Assembly: GCA_043769275.1 (NCBI GenBank)
Contig: JAYVJM010000047.1
Span: forward strand, 1-25,800
Direction of reading: 5' to 3'
DNA from: JAYVJM01 sp043769275
GTDB taxonomy: Bacteria; Pseudomonadota; Gammaproteobacteria; Pseudomonadales; UBA7239
DNA: 25,800 nucleotides
Numbering within the stretch: position 1 is the first letter of the stretch; every line of letters begins with the position of its first letter. The notes beneath the pieces were generated by a model, which was not told the DNA's origin, made no database searches, and was given only the letters and a program-made list of their open reading frames with translations. A program made the translations under genes and the position numbers. Positions 8,959-17,353 of this stretch are shown here, in pieces.

Positions 8959-9600
8959 TTAGCGATATGCGCCATTAACAAACGGATTATGAGCACGCTC
9001 TTCACCGAAAGTAGACATCGGACCGTGACCCGGCACAAATCGCACATCATCACCCAACGGAAATAGCTTGTTTCGGATAGAGGCTATCAGCGTATCGAAA
9101 TCACCTCGCGGGAAATCAGTGCGCCCTATCGACCCATGAAAGAGTACGTCACCCACAAAAGCAATTCTGTCCCCCGCATGGAAAAACACGACATGCCCCG
9201 GCGTATGCCCTGGCGTATACAGTACCTGCAGTGTTTCCTCACCAAAATGCACGCGCTCGCCATCTTCCAACCAACGATCCGGCTCAAAAGCAGCGGCAGG
9301 CGGAAAGCCAACCCGTTGACACATCGCAGGCAATTGCTCGATCCAAAATTTGTCTTCACGCTGCGGCCCTTGCAACGGCACGGCATATCTATCAGCCAAT
9401 ACACGCGCACCCGCACAGTGATCCATATGTCCGTGGGTAAGCAACACCAACGCTAACTGGCCTTGCATGTTGGCAATCTGCTCTTCAATGCACTCCAAGT
9501 CGCCCCCCGGATCGACTACCGCCACTTGCCTTGTTTTTTCACATAACAATACAGAACAGTTTTGTTGGTAGGCGGTTACAGGAATAATTGCTACTTTCAT
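8959..9600 (-). CDS. gloC: Type II hydroxyacylglutathione hydrolase GloC (MBL fold)
   Basis: Metallo-beta-lactamase-fold hydrolase of the glyoxalase II type, closely resembling E. coli YcbL/GloC. It hydrolyses S-lactoylglutathione to lactate and glutathione in methylglyoxal detoxification. The 213 residues match GloC (about 215) rather than the longer GloB. Metal ligands: H56xH58xD60H61 in LLTHGHMDH, H132 and H136 in TPGHTPGHVVFF, D151 in FVGDVLFHGSIGR, and H192 in FVPGHGPMSTFG. The C-terminal ERAHNPF is also typical. The start is ATG 9600 with an AGAGACAGG ribosome site just upstream. It diverges from the PAP2 phosphatase, and the shared 130-base gap should hold both promoters. The exact substrate is inferred from family. 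Confidence 0.9.
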   Translation of the reverse strand: MKVAIIPVTAYQQNCSVLLCEKTRQVAVVDPGGDLECIEEQIANMQGQLALVLLTHGHMDHCAGARVLADRYAVPLQGPQREDKFWIEQLPAMCQRVGFPPAAAFEPDRWLEDGERVHFGEETLQVLYTPGHTPGHVVFFHAGDRIAFVGDVLFHGSIGRTDFPRGDFDTLIASIRNKLFPLGDDVRFVPGHGPMSTFGEERAHNPFVNGAYR

Positions 9601-9730
9601 AACCTGTCTCTTTCACGGGTTTGGCGTAGTATTCTACAGTTTGTAGCAAAGTTGCAGCAGAACGCGCCTAGCTGATCCGCTTATTTAGAACACGCACCCA
9701 TAAAATAGCCATCAAAAGAGAAGCCTGTAA

Positions 9731-10357
9731 ATGCTAAAAACCATCGCCTACGATTGGTTTGGAGTGAACCAAACCCTATTTTTTGCTGTCAACAGCATCC
9801 GATCATCCTTTTTTGATGAGTTTATGGTACTGGGTTCTCGATTGGGCAGTTTTTGGAACATGCCGTGGGTTGTCGCCATGCTGCTGGGCATGATTTTTCT
9901 GCGCGTATACACCCCCCAAACAGCCCCTTTTCAATGGATTCCTCAAAAAGCGACCGTAGTACGAGCTTTGCTGGTTTTTTTACTGGCTTATGCTCTTGGA
10001 ATGGGGCTGGTCGCGCTATTAAAAGTGGGGCTACAAATGCCTCGACCCGCTGCGGCTATGCTCGGCAGCACAGTGCATATCATCGGTGCCGTGTCGTCTG
10101 GCTACAGCTTCCCTAGCGGACACGCGGCTTTTTCAATGCTACTTGTCGTTGCGTTTTGGCCGAACTGTCGCTATCTCGGGCGCACGCTACTGGTACTGTT
10201 TGCTGCGTGGGTCGGATTTTCTCGCATCAGTGTTGGCGCGCATTTCCCTGTTGATGTGTTGGCTGGCTACCTATGCGGCGGCTTGGGTGGCTGGGCATCG
10301 CTCTATGCGTTAGACAATCTTCTTGGCAAGCACCCGAGGGATGCCGCCATATTCTGA
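9731..10357 (+). CDS. PAP2-family membrane phosphatase
   Basis: A 208-residue integral membrane phosphatase of the PAP2 (phosphatidic acid phosphatase type 2) superfamily. It would act on a lipid phosphate or pyrophosphate at the periplasmic face. All three signature blocks are intact: K98-x6-R105-P106, P128-S129-G130-H131, and S164-R165-x5-H171-x3-D175. Hydrophobic helices surround them (about 44-60, 78-97, 132-147, 151-165 and 172-190). Possible substrates are phosphatidate, phosphatidylglycerophosphate or undecaprenyl pyrophosphate, and the sequence does not distinguish them. AGAGAAG precedes ATG 9731. The MetF-like gene follows after 32 bases on the same strand, so the two may be co-transcribed. 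Confidence 0.88.
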   Translation: MLKTIAYDWFGVNQTLFFAVNSIRSSFFDEFMVLGSRLGSFWNMPWVVAMLLGMIFLRVYTPQTAPFQWIPQKATVVRALLVFLLAYALGMGLVALLKVGLQMPRPAAAMLGSTVHIIGAVSSGYSFPSGHAAFSMLLVVAFWPNCRYLGRTLLVLFAAWVGFSRISVGAHFPVDVLAGYLCGGLGGWASLYALDNLLGKHPRDAAIF

Positions 10358-10389
10358 ACTCCACATTGACGTTTTTTTGGAGCAATTAC

Positions 10390-11133
10390 ATGGGCACTAT
10401 TTCAATTGAGCTGGTTCCACGATCTGCGCTTTCATTACAAGCAGACATTGCCCTGCTCAAACAGCGATTTCCTGTAGCAAACACCCTAAACATCCCCGAT
10501 CTACTACGCTTCCCTTTACGCAGCTGGGATGCATGCGATCTGTGCAAAAATGAAGGCTTCACGGCGATTCCACACATCCGCGCCATGGACTTTCACCTTG
10601 CAAACGTACAAACGCTCGTCGAGCTCTTAGCCGCCAGAGATTTGAAAAAAGTGCTGGTTATACGCGGCGATCTGCCCGCTGATTTATCACATACCGTACA
10701 CAGCACCACCAGCACTGAGTTGATTCGCGCACTCAAGCAGGCTGCGCCACATTTGGATATTTATGCGGCGTTTGATCCTTATCGCCAGAGCCTGTTGTCT
10801 GATGTTGAAGAGGCACATGAAAAACTGGCTGCCGGTGCCTGCGGCTTATTTACCCAGCCAATTTTTGATCTGCGTTTTGCCAATGTATGCGCTGATTTGC
10901 TGCCCGACGCCAACATATTTTGGGGCGTATCGCCTGTTATATCTGAGCGCAGCAAAAGCTATTGGGAAGTCAAAAACCGTGCATTTTTCCCCCCTAACTT
11001 CCAACCTACACTGGGCTGGAACAGGTCTTTTGCCCGCGATGTACTTGCTTGGACACAGGCTACGTCTACATCTATTTACTTCATGCCAATTCGCGTGGAC
11101 TTAGCAACATATTTAGATGGGGTTTTGCCCTAA
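10390..11133 (+). CDS. Short methylenetetrahydrofolate reductase-like protein
   Basis: A 247-residue protein of the FAD-linked MetF superfamily. Key MetF positions can be aligned. ISIELVP has the Glu (E7) equivalent to the catalytic Glu of FEFFPP. APHL is matched by IPHI at about 60-63. VIRGDLP retains the Asp (D94) that sits near flavin N1. LFTQPIFD retains Gln (Q156), which lines the folate site. It is about 50 residues shorter than MetF. The FYTLNR motif near the end is replaced by IYFMPI, and the Cys pair C49/C52 (DACDLC) is not part of classical MetF. The frame is open further upstream to 10273, but GGAG seven bases before ATG 10390 and family homology fix the start. Function is probably a folate or C1-related flavoenzyme. 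Actual methylene-THF reductase activity is uncertain. Confidence 0.75.
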   Translation: MGTISIELVPRSALSLQADIALLKQRFPVANTLNIPDLLRFPLRSWDACDLCKNEGFTAIPHIRAMDFHLANVQTLVELLAARDLKKVLVIRGDLPADLSHTVHSTTSTELIRALKQAAPHLDIYAAFDPYRQSLLSDVEEAHEKLAAGACGLFTQPIFDLRFANVCADLLPDANIFWGVSPVISERSKSYWEVKNRAFFPPNFQPTLGWNRSFARDVLAWTQATSTSIYFMPIRVDLATYLDGVLP

Positions 11134-11251
11134 CTTATGCCACAAAAGCCAGCCGCCGTGAAAGAAAACCCAAAAAACAGCTGAACGGCAACAAAAATAA
11201 CAATATGCACTATGATCAAAGCCTAGAAACACAAAAAACGCAGGGACGCGC

Positions 11252-12166
11252 ATGCACAATACACTGGACAATATTGTCGTCGCCGTAGGGCAGGTGTTAT
11301 TGGGTAAAGAGGACAAAATAAAAATGGCATTAGCCTGCATGCTGGCAGGCGGGCACCTTCTAATAGAAGACTTGCCCGGCATGGGGAAAACCACTTTCGC
11401 GCACACTTTGGCTGCGATATTGGGCTTCCGCTATCGGCGCGTACAGTTCACCAGCGATATGTTGCCAGCCGACATTATCGGCACCACCGTTTTTGATGCC
11501 GACAAACACAGCTTTTCTCTTCATCGCGGCCCGATTTTCACACAGCTACTGCTGGCAGATGAAATTAATCGCAGCTCACCTAAAACACAAAGCGCACTGC
11601 TGGAGGCAATGGAAGAGCATCAAGTCAGCATTGACGGCACAACAATTGCGCTGCCATCGCCTTTTTTTGTTATTGCCACGCAAAACCCAATGTATCAGGC
11701 CGGCACATATCCACTGCCGGAATCGCAGCTAGATCGCTTCTTAATGCAAATCACTATCGGCTACCCAACACATCAAGCTGAACGGCAGTTACTTGAAGGC
11801 AAAAACCCGCGTGAAAAATTGCGTACTTTACATGCGCTACTGGACGTCGACACATGGTCGGTGTTGCGAAACAGAGTATCTGAAATACAAACATCAGGCA
11901 GCGTTCTGGATTATGTGCAACGCTTAATTGATTACACGCGCAACTCAGGCGAGTGCCAGTGGGGCTTGTCGCCGCGAGCAGCATTAGGATTGATGCAGGC
12001 AGCGCGCGCGTGGGCTTTCTTGCACCGCAGGACACATATATTGCCGGAAGACATTCAGGCGGTTTTTGCTGCCGTTGTAACACACCGTTTAAGCAATCAA
12101 ATGCGGGGCACAACGCAGATAGACCCCGCCACAAGGATTCTCAACAAAGTGGATGTTATTGGCTAA
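11252..12166 (+). CDS. MoxR-family AAA+ ATPase
   Basis: A 304-residue AAA+ ATPase of the MoxR/RavA group, thought to act as a chaperone-like partner of neighbouring gene products. Walker A is GMGKTT at residues 43-48. Walker B is LLLADEINR with D103-E104. Other visible blocks are SALLEAMEEHQVSIDG (the helix 2 insert region), the sensor 1 stretch FFVIATQNP, YPLPESQLDRFLM with the arginine finger region, and WGLSPRAALGLM with the sensor 2 Arg. AGGGA lies upstream of ATG 11252. The gene ends TAA in a TAATG overlap with the DUF58 gene, so translation is coupled. The MoxR-DUF58-transglutaminase order is a recurring bacterial arrangement. A 118-base gap before the gene may carry the cassette promoter. 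Confidence 0.93.
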   Translation: MHNTLDNIVVAVGQVLLGKEDKIKMALACMLAGGHLLIEDLPGMGKTTFAHTLAAILGFRYRRVQFTSDMLPADIIGTTVFDADKHSFSLHRGPIFTQLLLADEINRSSPKTQSALLEAMEEHQVSIDGTTIALPSPFFVIATQNPMYQAGTYPLPESQLDRFLMQITIGYPTHQAERQLLEGKNPREKLRTLHALLDVDTWSVLRNRVSEIQTSGSVLDYVQRLIDYTRNSGECQWGLSPRAALGLMQAARAWAFLHRRTHILPEDIQAVFAAVVTHRLSNQMRGTTQIDPATRILNKVDVIG

Positions 12167-13119
12167 TGCCTGCCGGTTGGCACGTGTATTTTTTTGAAAG
12201 CCGCATGAAACGCTGGCTAGACAAACGTATTCCGCTGGCCAAAACTGTGCGCTTGGGTCAACGCAATCTTTTTATTTTTCCATCACGGCTCGGGCTTGTG
12301 TATTTTGTATTGGTCACCTTGTTATGGATAGGAGCGACCAATTATCAAAGCAGCCCTGCATACGGTCTCTGCTTTCTACTACTCTCTGTTTTATGGCTGG
12401 CCGTGCTGTACACCTTTGCCAATGTCAGCGGTTTACAAATACGATTTGTCGATGCGATCTCTGTTTTTGTAGGAGATACTGCCCACTTTCAATTTGAAAT
12501 AAGCTCCACTTCAGCACATCAAAAGCTGGATTTTTTTTGGCCAAACGAAACGATTATCACACTGTCGCTTAGCAAAAACAGTCCCGTCTTTTTGCATCTA
12601 CCCGCCACAACCCACACACGCGGCTACTTTTATCCCGCGCGATTTTGCTTACAAAGCACCTATCCGCTAGGCATTGTTCGTTGTTGGACATGGCTGAATC
12701 TCGAATCAAAAACATTGGTTTATCCAAAACCAATCGAGACAGATTATCAGCTATGCAGTCGTGGAAACGATACCGACAACGGCTTGGCGGTAACCGGAAA
12801 TGATGACTACTTTTCACTGAAGCTACATCACGAAGGTGATCTTTTATCACGTGTGGCATGGAAACAATACGCCGCTGGTCGCGGTCTTTTTGTGCGTGAA
12901 TATGTTGACTATCAGGGCAGTAAACTATGGCTGGATTTTTCCGCCCTGGATGACGCAGATGTCGAACTGCGCTTATCCAAACTGTGCTATTGCGTCCTGC
13001 AATCACACAAAGAAGATCGCCCGTATGGCTTGCGCCTCCCATCGGGAGTGATAGCCCCTAACACAGGCGAACCGCATCTACACAACTGCTTGCGTGCGCT
13101 GGCACTCTACCCTTTATGA
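12166..13119 (+). CDS. DUF58 domain-containing membrane protein
   Basis: A 317-residue protein with two hydrophobic helices near the N-terminus (about residues 43-58 and 65-82) and then a soluble DUF58 domain. The characteristic block lies near residues 210-240: YFSLKLHHEGDLLSRVAWKQ followed by GLFVREY, the usual Y-x-x-GD...W...R pattern of the family. The start is ATG 12166, overlapping the MoxR stop by one base (TAATG), which implies coupled translation. A second ATG at 12205 (MKRWLDK) is possible. The open frame reaches further upstream only as an out-of-frame overlap with moxR and should not be used. The 3' end overlaps the transglutaminase gene by four bases (ATGA). Such proteins are presumed partners of the MoxR ATPase. 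The exact role is unknown. Confidence 0.88.
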   Translation: MPAGWHVYFFESRMKRWLDKRIPLAKTVRLGQRNLFIFPSRLGLVYFVLVTLLWIGATNYQSSPAYGLCFLLLSVLWLAVLYTFANVSGLQIRFVDAISVFVGDTAHFQFEISSTSAHQKLDFFWPNETIITLSLSKNSPVFLHLPATTHTRGYFYPARFCLQSTYPLGIVRCWTWLNLESKTLVYPKPIETDYQLCSRGNDTDNGLAVTGNDDYFSLKLHHEGDLLSRVAWKQYAAGRGLFVREYVDYQGSKLWLDFSALDDADVELRLSKLCYCVLQSHKEDRPYGLRLPSGVIAPNTGEPHLHNCLRALALYPL

Positions 13120-15152
13120 ATCCGCCGACGCTAACAACAAGCCCAAAAACTCAATTGTCACGCACAGCATTGTTGTATGTGTCAGCCGCTTTTATCAGCA
13201 ACGCAGCCCTGCTTATGGCGTATGTCCCTTGGTGGATTACGCTCGTCGCGGCTATATGCTTGTTTTGGCGCGCTGCAATTTTTATTGGGCTGTGCTCGTT
13301 TCCGACGCTTTGGCACAAGCTACTAATTGTCGCGGTCTGTGCCGTAGGGCTGTTCTTCCAATTTCGCTATCGTGTTGCGCTCGACATGTTTGTCTCTATG
13401 TTATTGCTCGGCTTCTCGCTAAAGCTGTTAGAGGTTTACCACAACAACAGTGCCCAATACTTACTGTACTTGGCTTTTTTTGTTTTGATGACCTTCCTGC
13501 TATTTGAACAGGGTATGGGTGCCTGCATTTTGGCTCTATTGCAAATTTACTTACTGTTTTCCAGCTTAATTGCTATCAATAGCGACCCTGTTTTTTTGAT
13601 GAAGCGGCCACTATCCGCACTTAAAATATCCGCAGGCTTGCTCGGCTTTGCATTACCTTTAATGGCGGCTTTATTTCTCGTTATGCCACGATTTTCGCCA
13701 CTGTGGACGATGCCGCTGAAAAAACAGCAGGCCAGCACCGGCATGAGCGCAGAGATGGCTCCTGGCGACATCACGCAGTTTTCCCGCTCATCTGATCTGG
13801 TTCTACGAGCAACATTCGACGGGGTTATTCCACCCCCAAAAGAGCTGTACTGGCGGGCCTTAGTGCTGGATAAATTCGACGGTCGAAATTGGACAATCGA
13901 CTGCGATTGCAATGACAGGTGGCACGAAACAACACAGCTAAAGCACGAACCTATTGGAAAGCATAAACACCTGTCTTATCAGGTCATGCTAGAGCCTAGC
14001 GGTAACAAATGGCTATACGTCCTCGCTCAAACATCTATTAATGACCCTATGATTTTAAGCAATAGTGAAGGCTTGTTCCGCCATAAAAAAGACATTTACG
14101 AACGCCTTGTCTACACGGGTGCAGTACCTAGAAAATCAGAAAAAACCCTGACTGTTCTACCCTCCGCAGAACGCTTACGCGACACCCAATTGCCACCAAA
14201 AGGCAACCCGCGTACGCGCGCTTGGGTTGCTAAACTGCAAAAAACCACAAAAAGCCCTACAGAACTCATACAGAAATATTTACAGTTTTTTCATGAGTCC
14301 TTCGCGTATACAACACAGCCTCCGGCGCTAGGAAAAAACAGCATTGATGATTTTTTGTTTGGAACTCAACGTGGTTTTTGCGAGCATTTCTCCAGTAGCT
14401 TTGTCTTTTTAATGCGGGCGGCCGGCATTCCTGCACGAGTCGTTATCGGCTATCTCGGTGGCGAAGCCAGTTTTAATAAGAACTACGTAACCGTTCGGCA
14501 ATACGATGCCCATGCATGGGCAGAAGTGTGGCTAGACGACCAAGGTTGGGTACGTGTCGACCCAACAGCATCCGTTGCGCCCGAACGTATCGAGGATGGC
14601 TTTGAGAATCTTTTTTTTAATGACTATGACCCCAACGCGCCTGTACGTTTATGGGCGTATCGAAAATATCCACTAATCAAACAACTGCAACAGCAAATCG
14701 ATCAAGTCAATTATTTTTGGGCGCGCAGTGTTTTAAGCTACGAACAAGATACGCGACACAATCTATTGAAACGTTTGGGCTTGTCATCGGCATGGGTGCT
14801 GGCTGCGTGGCTGATTGGTTTTTTTATAACGGGCTTCATCATTTTTTTAAGCTTTTTGTTTTGGCGTAATCGATACTCGCCACGCGAATGCCTTTGTACA
14901 CGACGCTATCGAAAACTGTGTAAAGCGTATGCGCAGCAGGGTATTAGGCGCACACCAGAAGAAACCCCCATGCAATATGCCCAGCGCGTTAGTGATGCCA
15001 AATTGCCCCAGCATGAACAATTTTTCCAGATCAGCAAACAGTACAGCGACGGATGCTATGTCAGCACCCCTTCCAACAAGGCTACGCGCAAGCTAATTTA
15101 CGCCATGATGCACTTATATTGGCACTTACTGTTTTTGGCAAAACGAAAATAA
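13116..15152 (+). CDS. tgpA: TgpA-type membrane transglutaminase-like protein (DUF3488/DUF4129)
   Basis: A 678-residue inner-membrane protein with an N-terminal block of five to six hydrophobic helices (about residues 18-195, DUF3488), a periplasmic transglutaminase-like domain, one more helix (about 554-581) and a cytoplasmic DUF4129-like tail containing TPEETPMQYAQR. The catalytic triad is intact: C422 in RGFCEHFSSSF, H466 in YDAHAWAEVW, and D482 in VRVDPTA. Architecture and length match TgpA of Pseudomonas aeruginosa, a periplasmic transglutaminase reported to be important for viability. The start codon overlaps the DUF58 stop (ATGA), so the MoxR-DUF58-TgpA cassette is translationally coupled throughout. 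An 8-T run at 14611-14618 lies inside the gene. The protein substrate is not known from the sequence. Confidence 0.9.
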   Translation: MNPPTLTTSPKTQLSRTALLYVSAAFISNAALLMAYVPWWITLVAAICLFWRAAIFIGLCSFPTLWHKLLIVAVCAVGLFFQFRYRVALDMFVSMLLLGFSLKLLEVYHNNSAQYLLYLAFFVLMTFLLFEQGMGACILALLQIYLLFSSLIAINSDPVFLMKRPLSALKISAGLLGFALPLMAALFLVMPRFSPLWTMPLKKQQASTGMSAEMAPGDITQFSRSSDLVLRATFDGVIPPPKELYWRALVLDKFDGRNWTIDCDCNDRWHETTQLKHEPIGKHKHLSYQVMLEPSGNKWLYVLAQTSINDPMILSNSEGLFRHKKDIYERLVYTGAVPRKSEKTLTVLPSAERLRDTQLPPKGNPRTRAWVAKLQKTTKSPTELIQKYLQFFHESFAYTTQPPALGKNSIDDFLFGTQRGFCEHFSSSFVFLMRAAGIPARVVIGYLGGEASFNKNYVTVRQYDAHAWAEVWLDDQGWVRVDPTASVAPERIEDGFENLFFNDYDPNAPVRLWAYRKYPLIKQLQQQIDQVNYFWARSVLSYEQDTRHNLLKRLGLSSAWVLAAWLIGFFITGFIIFLSFLFWRNRYSPRECLCTRRYRKLCKAYAQQGIRRTPEETPMQYAQRVSDAKLPQHEQFFQISKQYSDGCYVSTPSNKATRKLIYAMMHLYWHLLFLAKRK

Positions 15153-15195
15153 ACTTCTGGCCAAATAGCTGCATGTAACTATCAAATACGGCCTG

Positions 15196-16335
15196 TTGAG
15201 AATATGGGATAAAATCACCGCCCAATTTCACACAGCAGCAACACCCGTGCCCAATATTCTTGATTCCGACATTATTGCAGCAGAAACCGAGCGCACTGTG
15301 GTGCAAACCTATCTCGATCATCCGCCCCTGCCAGAAATGACGGCAGAACGAGCGGCCGCCTGCACACACAACATCAAAACGCTGCTAAAAGAGCGCAACG
15401 CTTTACTGATAGCGCATTACTACACAGCACCTATTGTGCAGGCACTAGCAGAAGAAACCGGCGGATGCGTAGCAGACTCTCTGGAAATGGCGCGTTTTGG
15501 CCGCGATCACTCGGCACAAACATTGATTATTGCAGGCGTGCGTTTTATGGGCGAAACCGCCAAAATCCTCACGCCACACAAGCGCGTGCTGATGCCAACG
15601 CTAGAAGCCACTTGCTCACTGGATATCGGCTGCCCTGCGGATGCCTTCGCCGCCTTTTGTGATGCAAACCCAAAACGCACCGTGGTGGTGTACGCCAACA
15701 CATCAGCGGCGGTTAAAGCACGTGCAGACTGGGTAGTCACATCCAGTTGCGCGGTAGATATTGTCGAACACCTAGACAGTTTGGGTGAAAAAATACTCTG
15801 GGCTCCCGATAAGTATCTCGGCGACTATGTCCAGAAAAAAACCGGCGCAGACATGCTGCTTTGGAATGGCAGTTGCGTCGTGCATGAAGAATTCAAGGCG
15901 CGCGGGCTTTTGGATTTAAAAGCCGTATACCCCAATGCCACTGTGCTGGTGCATCCGGAATCACCGTCGGCGGTGATTGAACTTGCCGACGTAGTAGGCT
16001 CTACATCTCAGCTCATTAATGCCGTGCGCACCATGAATAGCACGCACTTTATTGTCGCCACAGAACAAGGCATTTTTTACAAAATGCAGCAAGCCGCCGG
16101 CATAAACAAAACACTGTTAATTGCCCCTACGGGCGGCAGCGGTGCCACCTGCCGTAGTTGCGCACACTGTCCCTGGATGGCAATGAATGACTTGCTGTCT
16201 CTGGAAACCGTTCTGCGCAGTAGCGATGACGAATCTATCCATCATGAAATTTTTGTAAACGAAGCACTGGGCGTACGCGCCATGCTGCCATTGCAAAAAA
16301 TGCTCGATTTCACTGCTGCAAGCCGGAAAACTTGA
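15196..16335 (+). CDS. nadA: Quinolinate synthase NadA
   Basis: Condenses iminoaspartate with dihydroxyacetone phosphate to quinolinate, the second step of de novo NAD synthesis, using a [4Fe-4S] cluster. The three ligand regions are present: C140 in [10 protein letters not shown]227 in GSCVVH, and C319-x2-C322-x2-C325 in [13 protein letters not shown]. In this last motif the final Cys is the usual ligand. Other invariant blocks are [50 protein letters not shown] and LVHPESP. The start is uncertain. TTG 15196 gives 379 residues, somewhat longer at the N-terminus than Pseudomonas NadA. GTG 15247 and GTG 15298/15301 are in-frame alternatives, and none has a good ribosome site. No nadB or nadC is nearby. 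It lies 43 bases after tgpA. Confidence 0.95.
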   Translation: MRIWDKITAQFHTAATPVPNILDSDIIAAETERTVVQTYLDHPPLPEMTAERAAACTHNIKTLLKERNALLIAHYYTAPIVQALAEETGGCVADSLEMARFGRDHSAQTLIIAGVRFMGETAKILTPHKRVLMPTLEATCSLDIGCPADAFAAFCDANPKRTVVVYANTSAAVKARADWVVTSSCAVDIVEHLDSLGEKILWAPDKYLGDYVQKKTGADMLLWNGSCVVHEEFKARGLLDLKAVYPNATVLVHPESPSAVIELADVVGSTSQLINAVRTMNSTHFIVATEQGIFYKMQQAAGINKTLLIAPTGGSGATCRSCAHCPWMAMNDLLSLETVLRSSDDESIHHEIFVNEALGVRAMLPLQKMLDFTAASRKT

Positions 16336-16440
16336 GGAACTTAAAATACCCATAAGAGTCTAACATTGTGCCATGCAATTCAAAGCGCGACCCAGAAACG
16401 CCGCGCGTCCACGTACACTGCCAAAGTGGGGGAAATCTGA

Positions 16441-16881
16441 ATGACTATCGCGTTTAAAAATACCGCTTTTTCGTTCGCTGTTATTTTTTGTGCGCTGCCT
16501 TTTGCTTGGGCAGAAGAATGCAAAATTCCAGATACATTAGAAGGCAAAACACTGCTGCTTCGGCCTTCTGAAGCCTATAGCCCAAACAACCCCAATGCGG
16601 GGCAGCTAATGAAGCTCGTATTCGGCCAAGACCGCAAATATAAGAATGTTTATCTAACCACAGACAAAAGTTACCAAGGAACATTCGAGTACAAAAAAGA
16701 CTTTGAAGGTGTTGCTCACTACATTGGAGAAGAGAACTTTGAAGGGGAAACCACAAAATATGAAATATGGTTTTTCTGTGAAAACAATGTCTCTGGCCGC
16801 TATGTTTATCGACAACAGCAAGGTGCTACTGCGCCGGATACGCGCGCTAACAATGGGCTTTATTCGATAGACCGGCATTAA
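16441..16881 (+). CDS. Small exported hypothetical protein
   Basis: A 146-residue protein with a clear signal peptide: Lys near the N-terminus, the hydrophobic core AFSFAVIFCALPFA, and a predicted cleavage after AWA at residue 24. The mature part of about 120 residues is rich in Tyr, Lys and acidic residues, with two Cys (C27 and one in WFFCENN) that could form a disulfide. Blocks such as VFGQDRKYKNVYLTTDKSYQ and GTFEYKKDFEGVAHYIGEE suggest a beta-rich, periplasmic or secreted domain, possibly lipocalin-like, but I do not recognise the family. GGGGG lies just before ATG 16441. It follows nadA after 105 bases and precedes the PsiE-like gene by 11 bases. Confidence 0.75.
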   Translation: MTIAFKNTAFSFAVIFCALPFAWAEECKIPDTLEGKTLLLRPSEAYSPNNPNAGQLMKLVFGQDRKYKNVYLTTDKSYQGTFEYKKDFEGVAHYIGEENFEGETTKYEIWFFCENNVSGRYVYRQQQGATAPDTRANNGLYSIDRH

Positions 16882-16892
16882 GCTCAACATTT

Positions 16893-17324
16893 GTGTACGA
16901 AAAATTTGAGCACGGTGTTTCTCTGGCCCTACTCTTCATGATGGGGTTTATGGTTGTCTCATCGATACTTGAGCTTACGGTTCAAATCGCGGTATACACG
17001 ATAAACTCAGAAGGGTTCTTTCTAGACTTTAAGGAGTTTCTGCACGTTTTCGGCTATTTTCTACTGATACTTATTGCGCTGGAGCTAATGTCGTCTGTGC
17101 GCATTCGCCTTCATAGCAACGATTCCAAAATTGAAATTATGTTTTTGATTGCCATAACCGCCATGGCGAGAAAAATAGTGTTGATGGATTCAAAAACAGC
17201 TGAACCACTGTATCTGCTGGGGGTTGCCGCTCTTGTTATGTCACTTTCTGTCGGCTATTACCTTGTTAAAAGGTTAGCGACAACCAACCCACTGAAACAG
17301 TCTCTAAATCCGAACAACAGCTAA
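16893..17324 (+). CDS. PsiE-family inner-membrane protein
   Basis: A 143-residue protein with four hydrophobic helices (about 8-33, 47-66, 80-96 and 102-123) and a cytoplasmic C-terminal tail. It resembles the phosphate-starvation-inducible PsiE family, whose molecular function is unknown. Family-like blocks are FKEFLHVFGYFLLILIALELM and ITAMARKIVLMD. The start is GTG 16893 without an obvious ribosome site. It lies 11 bases after the previous stop, so translation may be coupled to it. No Pho box was recognised nearby, so phosphate regulation cannot be claimed here. Confidence 0.75.
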   Translation: MYEKFEHGVSLALLFMMGFMVVSSILELTVQIAVYTINSEGFFLDFKEFLHVFGYFLLILIALELMSSVRIRLHSNDSKIEIMFLIAITAMARKIVLMDSKTAEPLYLLGVAALVMSLSVGYYLVKRLATTNPLKQSLNPNNS

Positions 17325-17353
17325 TCCATTTCGCCAATACGAGACCGCCTTCC

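Noticed and set aside
10273..10389. Upstream extension of the MetF-like frame into the PAP2 gene
   Set aside because: MetF homology and GGAG before ATG 10390 set the start. The extension overlaps the PAP2 coding region in another frame.
11953..12165. Upstream extension of the DUF58 frame into moxR
   Set aside because: Out-of-frame overlap with the conserved moxR C-terminus. The TAATG junction gives a natural start.
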